Below are positions 5,195 to 8,522 of a stretch of DNA of 8,522 nucleotides, piece after piece. Each line of letters starts with the position of its first letter. Position 1 is the stretch's first letter. The notes below the pieces were generated by a model. That model ran no database searches. It was not told where the DNA came from and was given only the letters and a program-made list of their open reading frames with translations. Source of the stretch: Alphaproteobacteria bacterium (GTDB taxonomy: Bacteria > Pseudomonadota > Alphaproteobacteria > Sphingomonadales > Sphingomonadaceae); the NCBI GenBank assembly GCA_018828205.1, contig JAHJWA010000055.1, positions 1-8,522 on the forward strand. Direction: 5' to 3'. A program made the position numbers and the translations under genes.

Positions 5195-8100
5195 CTATTT
5201 GTCATAGATGACCAGCCCGCCAAGAATGGTCTCGGCGCGGGCGCGAAGCCGGTCGATCTGCGGGACGGTGGGCTGGATTGCGTGGGCGGATTCTGGCCCG
5301 TACGGTCCCGGCATCGCATCTGGCGCTCCCCAACGATCCCACGGCATCGGGATGGCCATCGAACCCGCTATCGCGATTCCGGGCAAAGGCTGCGCACGAA
5401 GATCCGGTTCGATCTGCGGTGCCCGGGCGGTATTGTCTCGCACCATGCCGATGGCAGGCGCGATACCCTGGTAGGGGTTGTAATTGTAGTGTGAGGTGCC
5501 GGTGAACAGAGCGGCGCCGGCGATCGACTCGCCCTGGAACCCGGTGCGAGGTACCAGATCGACGGTATAGCTGAAGGCGAGCTCCCTCCCAGCGGTATCG
5601 CCCAACGAGCCGTTGGCGCGCAGCAGCCCGTCGAGCCCGGTGTCGGTGCTGCCGGTGTCGGTGGCGAAGCTGAAGAAGCCGCCCCGTCCCGCCGCCGATG
5701 CCTCGCTGAAGCCGATTTCCTTGCTGGGAGCAGCGGCCCCGCCGGTGGTGGCGAAGCTGTAGGTAAAGCCGTTAGCACCGGCGAAGACGATGGTGCCATC
5801 GATCCCGAGCTTGGGCGCGGTGCCGTATTCGATCGCTAGATTGGCGTTGAAGGTTCCCGGCTCCGCCCGGCCGCTGCCCAGTGTCGGCTGGGTGGCATGC
5901 GCCAGCGTGTATTCGACCCGCCCCGAGGCGATTGCGATCGGGTCGGTCAACCCGCGGGCCACGAAATAGTGCAGGCCCTGGTTCGCGCTCAGCGTGTTGA
6001 ACCCGTTGGGCCCGCCGCGGCCATCGACGATCCTGCCGTTCGACCAGCGACCGATGATCAGATTGGCACCGCCCGCAATGTCCAAATTCTCCGCGTCGCC
6101 TCGATCGATCACGGTTGCGCCATTGCTTGCTTCGATCCGCGCCAGTGCGCCCGAGGTTTCGACGACATGGATATTGGGCGTCACGCCGAAGTTAGAACCG
6201 CCGTAGCGCGGGGTGCTGGCCTGCACCGGGATCACGAACCCGGCCTGGGTGAGCGTGAAGGCGATCGCGGTATTGGAATTGGCCGCGCTGGCATCGAACC
6301 CGCCCGCGTAGTTCGCTGCGGGCGGCGGAGGCGGTGGCGGAGGAGGCGGCGGCGGCGGGGGCGTGCCGAGCCCCGCCAGCGCAGTCCCCCCGGTGCCGAA
6401 GATCGCGCTGCCCAGAATGTAGTTCTCGAAGGTCTGCCCGCTTGCCCGCCACAGCGAGTACTGGAACCCGGCAAAGGACGCTCCGTCGCCGAACAGCCCG
6501 CCCGAGACGCTGGCGCCGCAATCGGGGGTGCATTTCAAAAGCGGGCCGGCGTCGAACTGCAGGGTCTGGGTGTTCAGCGGCGGGTCGCCGAACGCCGGGT
6601 TGGCCGAGCCGCCCGGAGTGCTGACCGCAAAGCTGCGGTCCCCGCTGGTGACTGCGAAATCGAAACCGATCGCCGGGATCGTGCCGAACTTGACCGCGAG
6701 ATCGCCGGTGAAATATCCGGTCGAACCGCGTGCCGCGACGATATCGGTGGGCGCGGTGCCGCCGACCAGCCGATAGCGCACGATCCCGCCCGAGGGCAGA
6801 TTGACTGCCGGGGTGCCTGCGATGATGTGGGTGCTCGCATTGGCATAGGAGCCCGTTACCGGATCGTTCTGCGCGTTCTGATAGCGGGTCCAGGCGACAT
6901 CGTCGCCGAACCGGCCCGATTCGACCAATTGCTGGGTCGCGGGGTCGAAAAGAAAGTTGCTGTTGGTGCCGGCGCGGCTCGCGCTGGTGATCTGTCCATC
7001 CGCTTCGATAGCGACATCGGAGCGAGACCAGCCGAACTGCTGGTTGTTGCGCCCCACCACAAAGATCGCATTGGCGAGTTGGGGGCTGCTCGAGCCACCG
7101 GGAGCGATCCCCGCCAGGCCGTCGAACGCGTCGGGATCGCCGCCACCCGCCAGATAGGTGCCGAAATCGGACAGGAAAGTCGCGATCCCCGCAGCGAAAT
7201 AATCGTCCAGCACATCGCTGGTGCGCAAGGCCGCGATATAGGTTTCGATCTGGGTCTGGCTGAGCGCGGTGTAGGCGCTCGGATTTCCGCCGCCGGCGAG
7301 GAAGGCGTAATAGGTCTCCAAGGCTGCGGCATGGTCGACATAGGCAGGGAGGCCGGCGAAACCCGCCGGGTCCCCGCCGCCCGATATATAGGCGTAGTAA
7401 TCGGCGAAGAAGGCATTGAGCGAGCCGTAGGCGGCGAAGCCGCCGGCATTGCTCAGTGCCGCAAGATAGCCTGCCAGCGTCTGCTGATCGAGCGCTGTAT
7501 AATCGCCCGGCAGCCCGCCGGTGGCGAGGAAGGCGTAATATGCGTTCAACGCCTGCACGTAGCTTTCGTAAACGGGCAGGCCGGTGAAGGCATCGGGGGC
7601 GCCACCCGCCCCGATGAAGGCGAAATACTGCGTGAGCAGGGTGCCGTTGGCTCCCAGCAGGTCGGTCAACCGACCCGAGCTTTCAAGCGCCTCGAGATAG
7701 GTCGCAAGCGCCGACAGGTCTTGCGCCGCATAGCCGCTGGGTAGACCGCCCGCGGCCAGGAACGCCGCGTAGGCGTTGAGAGCATCGGCAAAGGCGGGGA
7801 AGTCGGGCGGGACCGGCAGGCCGGCGAAATTGTCCGGATTGCCGCCCTCGGACAGGTAACCGAAGTAGGCGGTGTAAAACTCGGTCAGGTCGGCGAGGTA
7901 CCGGCTGCTGGCTCCGCTCGTGGCGAGCGCTGCGAGATAGCTGCGGATGGTCTCCTGGCTCAGCTCGGCATAGGCCGAAGGGATCCCACCATCGGCGAGA
8001 TAGGCGTAATAGGCATCGAGCGCCCGCGCGTAGCCGGCAAAGATATTGGCATTCAATCCGGCGAAATTGTCGATTTGTCCGCCGCTGTCCAGAAAGGCGA

Positions 8101-8522
8101 GATAGTCTGCGAAAAACGCCGCCCGGTCGCCGAGGAAACGCTCGAGCGCTCCGGCCTGCGCCAGCTGCGCGAGATGGGCGCGCAGCCGGGAGACATCGCC
8201 ACCCTCATATTCCGACGGCAAGCCGCCACCCGAAAGGAAGGCGAAATAGGCGCTCAATTCCGAGGTGTAGTCGGCGTAGACATTGGCGGGGAGCGCGGCA
8301 TAGCCATCGACCGCGCCGCCTCCGCGCAGATAGGCGAGATAATCGGCAAAGAAGGCCGCCCGTTCGCCCAGCACCGTCTGGAGCAGGCCCGCATCCGTCA
8401 ACGTCTGCAGATAGGTCTGCAGGGTCGCCTGATCCACCGCGCCATAGGCACTGGGCAGCCGCCCGCTTGCCAGAAAGGCGAAATAGTCGCCGAGCGCGGA
8501 CTGATACTGGCTTGCAAAGGCC
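5195..8522 (-). CDS. Giant repeat protein with tandem ~77-residue repeats, duplicated beta-rich domain and polyproline linker (N-terminus outside window)
   Basis: I do not recognise this family with certainty. The frame is open from the window end, so the real start lies beyond 8522; the GTG at 8437 sits inside a repeat and is not a start. Of the visible 1108 residues, about 9-474 are six tandem repeats of 75-80 residues with the recurring pattern Y-x-A-F-L-x-x-G-G-x-P-x-x-Y followed by an Ala/Leu-rich helix. Then come a beta-rich Gly/Thr/Ser domain (~480-710), 14 prolines (721-734), a second related beta-rich domain (~735-1009), and a Pro-rich tail ending ILGGLVIYDK. The only cysteines visible form CTPDC in the first beta domain. 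Composition (few Lys/Cys, many Gly/Ala/Ser/Tyr) resembles secreted or surface proteins. An N-terminal FecR-type or signal domain is possible, but not visible. It lies upstream of the exported CHAT protein, perhaps in one operon. Confidence 0.9.
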   Translation of the reverse strand, partial: AFASQYQSALGDYFAFLASGRLPSAYGAVDQATLQTYLQTLTDAGLLQTVLGERAAFFADYLAYLRGGGAVDGYAALPANVYADYTSELSAYFAFLSGGGLPSEYEGGDVSRLRAHLAQLAQAGALERFLGDRAAFFADYLAFLDSGGQIDNFAGLNANIFAGYARALDAYYAYLADGGIPSAYAELSQETIRSYLAALATSGASSRYLADLTEFYTAYFGYLSEGGNPDNFAGLPVPPDFPAFADALNAYAAFLAAGGLPSGYAAQDLSALATYLEALESSGRLTDLLGANGTLLTQYFAFIGAGGAPDAFTGLPVYESYVQALNAYYAFLATGGLPGDYTALDQQTLAGYLAALSNAGGFAAYGSLNAFFADYYAYISGGGDPAGFAGLPAYVDHAAALETYYAFLAGGGNPSAYTALSQTQIETYIAALRTSDVLDDYFAAGIATFLSDFGTYLAGGGDPDAFDGLAGIAPGGSSSPQLANAIFVVGRNNQQFGWSRSDVAIEADGQITSASRAGTNSNFLFDPATQQLVESGRFGDDVAWTRYQNAQNDPVTGSYANASTHIIAGTPAVNLPSGGIVRYRLVGGTAPTDIVAARGSTGYFTGDLAVKFGTIPAIGFDFAVTSGDRSFAVSTPGGSANPAFGDPPLNTQTLQFDAGPLLKCTPDCGASVSGGLFGDGASFAGFQYSLWRASGQTFENYILGSAIFGTGGTALAGLGTPPPPPPPPPPPPPPAANYAGGFDASAANSNTAIAFTLTQAGFVIPVQASTPRYGGSNFGVTPNIHVVETSGALARIEASNGATVIDRGDAENLDIAGGANLIIGRWSNGRIVDGRGGPNGFNTLSANQGLHYFVARGLTDPIAIASGRVEYTLAHATQPTLGSGRAEPGTFNANLAIEYGTAPKLGIDGTIVFAGANGFTYSFATTGGAAAPSKEIGFSEASAAGRGGFFSFATDTGSTDTGLDGLLRANGSLGDTAGRELAFSYTVDLVPRTGFQGESIAGAALFTGTSHYNYNPYQGIAPAIGMVRDNTARAPQIEPDLRAQPLPGIAIAGSMAIPMPWDRWGAPDAMPGPYGPESAHAIQPTVPQIDRLRARAETILGGLVIYDK
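5495..6319 (-). other. Second beta-rich domain (copy B) of the repeat protein
   Basis: This domain follows the proline run. Segments such as GRVEYTLAHATQPTLGSG, FNANLAIEYGTAPKLGIDG and IAGAALFTGT match, in order and spacing, segments of copy A on the other side of the linker (GIVRYRLVGGTAPTD, FTGDLAVKFGTIPAIGFDF, YILGSAIFGTGG). Identity is moderate, so the duplication looks old. The alternating hydrophobic pattern suggests beta strands. Confidence 0.6.
6320..6361 (-). repeat. Polyproline tract (14 Pro codons)
   Basis: Fourteen consecutive proline codons, mixed CCG, CCT, CCA and CCC, link the two beta-rich domains. Mixed codons suggest selection for the peptide, not simple slippage of one codon. 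Such a run would form a stiff polyproline-II spacer and would normally need EF-P for translation. Confidence 0.97.
6392..7084 (-). other. First beta-rich domain (copy A) of the repeat protein
   Basis: It begins after a Gly/Ser linker (PGGSSSPQL) that ends the tandem repeats and finishes at the proline run. It has Gly/Thr/Ser-rich strands such as AIFVVGRNNQQFGW and the segments shared with copy B. It contains the only two visible cysteines (CTPDC), which could form a disulfide outside the cytoplasm. Confidence 0.6.
7100..8497 (-). repeat. Six tandem ~225-240-bp coding repeats
   Basis: Minus-strand units: 8497-8261 (79 codons), 8260-8024 (79), 8023-7784 (80), 7783-7553 (77), 7552-7325 (76) and 7324-7100 (75, the last one degenerate at its end). 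Each unit contains two related half-motifs, one like ALNAYYAFLATGGLPGDY and one like FFADYYAYISGGGDPAGF, so the unit itself looks like an older duplication of a ~38-residue element. Units differ at many bases, so they are diverged at DNA level. More copies probably continue beyond 8522. Confidence 0.92.

Noticed and set aside
5897..7744. Long plus-strand open frame (615 codons) opposite the repeat-protein gene
   Set aside because: It is antisense to a gene with clear repeat structure; its product is Arg/Gly-rich with no recognisable domain, typical of open shadow frames in GC-rich DNA.
7100..8497. Periodic repeat array considered as CRISPR or other non-coding repeat
   Set aside because: The period is 225-240 bp, in frame and conserved at the protein level with diverged DNA, so it is a coding repeat.

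Overview
The window looks like part of the chromosome of a GC-rich Gram-negative bacterium. The style of the flagellin and of the sigma-54 regulator, the GC-rich codon use and the long open shadow frames suggest an alphaproteobacterium, perhaps Sphingomonadales (Erythrobacter-like). No rRNA or other phylogenetic marker is present, so this is inference only.

Region 1 (1-1863) is flagellar. A sigma-54 activator gene (minus strand, cut by the window start after 255 codons) is divergent from a short 270-residue flagellin gene. A 222-bp gap separates them. The flagellin gene ends in a strong hairpin terminator, so it appears to be a single-gene unit. An activator of this class next to a flagellin gene suggests class-III-like flagellar control.

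Region 2 (about 1864-2096) has no convincing gene. It holds small inverted repeats and separates the flagellar unit from what follows.

Region 3 (2097-8522) lies entirely on the minus strand and encodes two large proteins. Upstream (and cut by the window end) is a giant protein with six tandem 75-80-residue repeats, then a beta-rich domain, a run of 14 prolines, a second copy of a related beta-rich domain and a Pro-rich tail. Downstream, after a 284-bp gap with a perfect 8-bp inverted repeat, is a 937-residue protein with a signal peptide, TPR-like helical repeats and a C-terminal CHAT (caspase-like) domain with an intact His/Cys dyad.

The pairing of an exported CHAT protease-like protein with a large repeat protein is the most interesting part of the window. 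A protease/substrate or protease/anchor pair is a reasonable hypothesis, but nothing in the sequence proves it. No RNA genes, CRISPR arrays or insertion sequences were seen.
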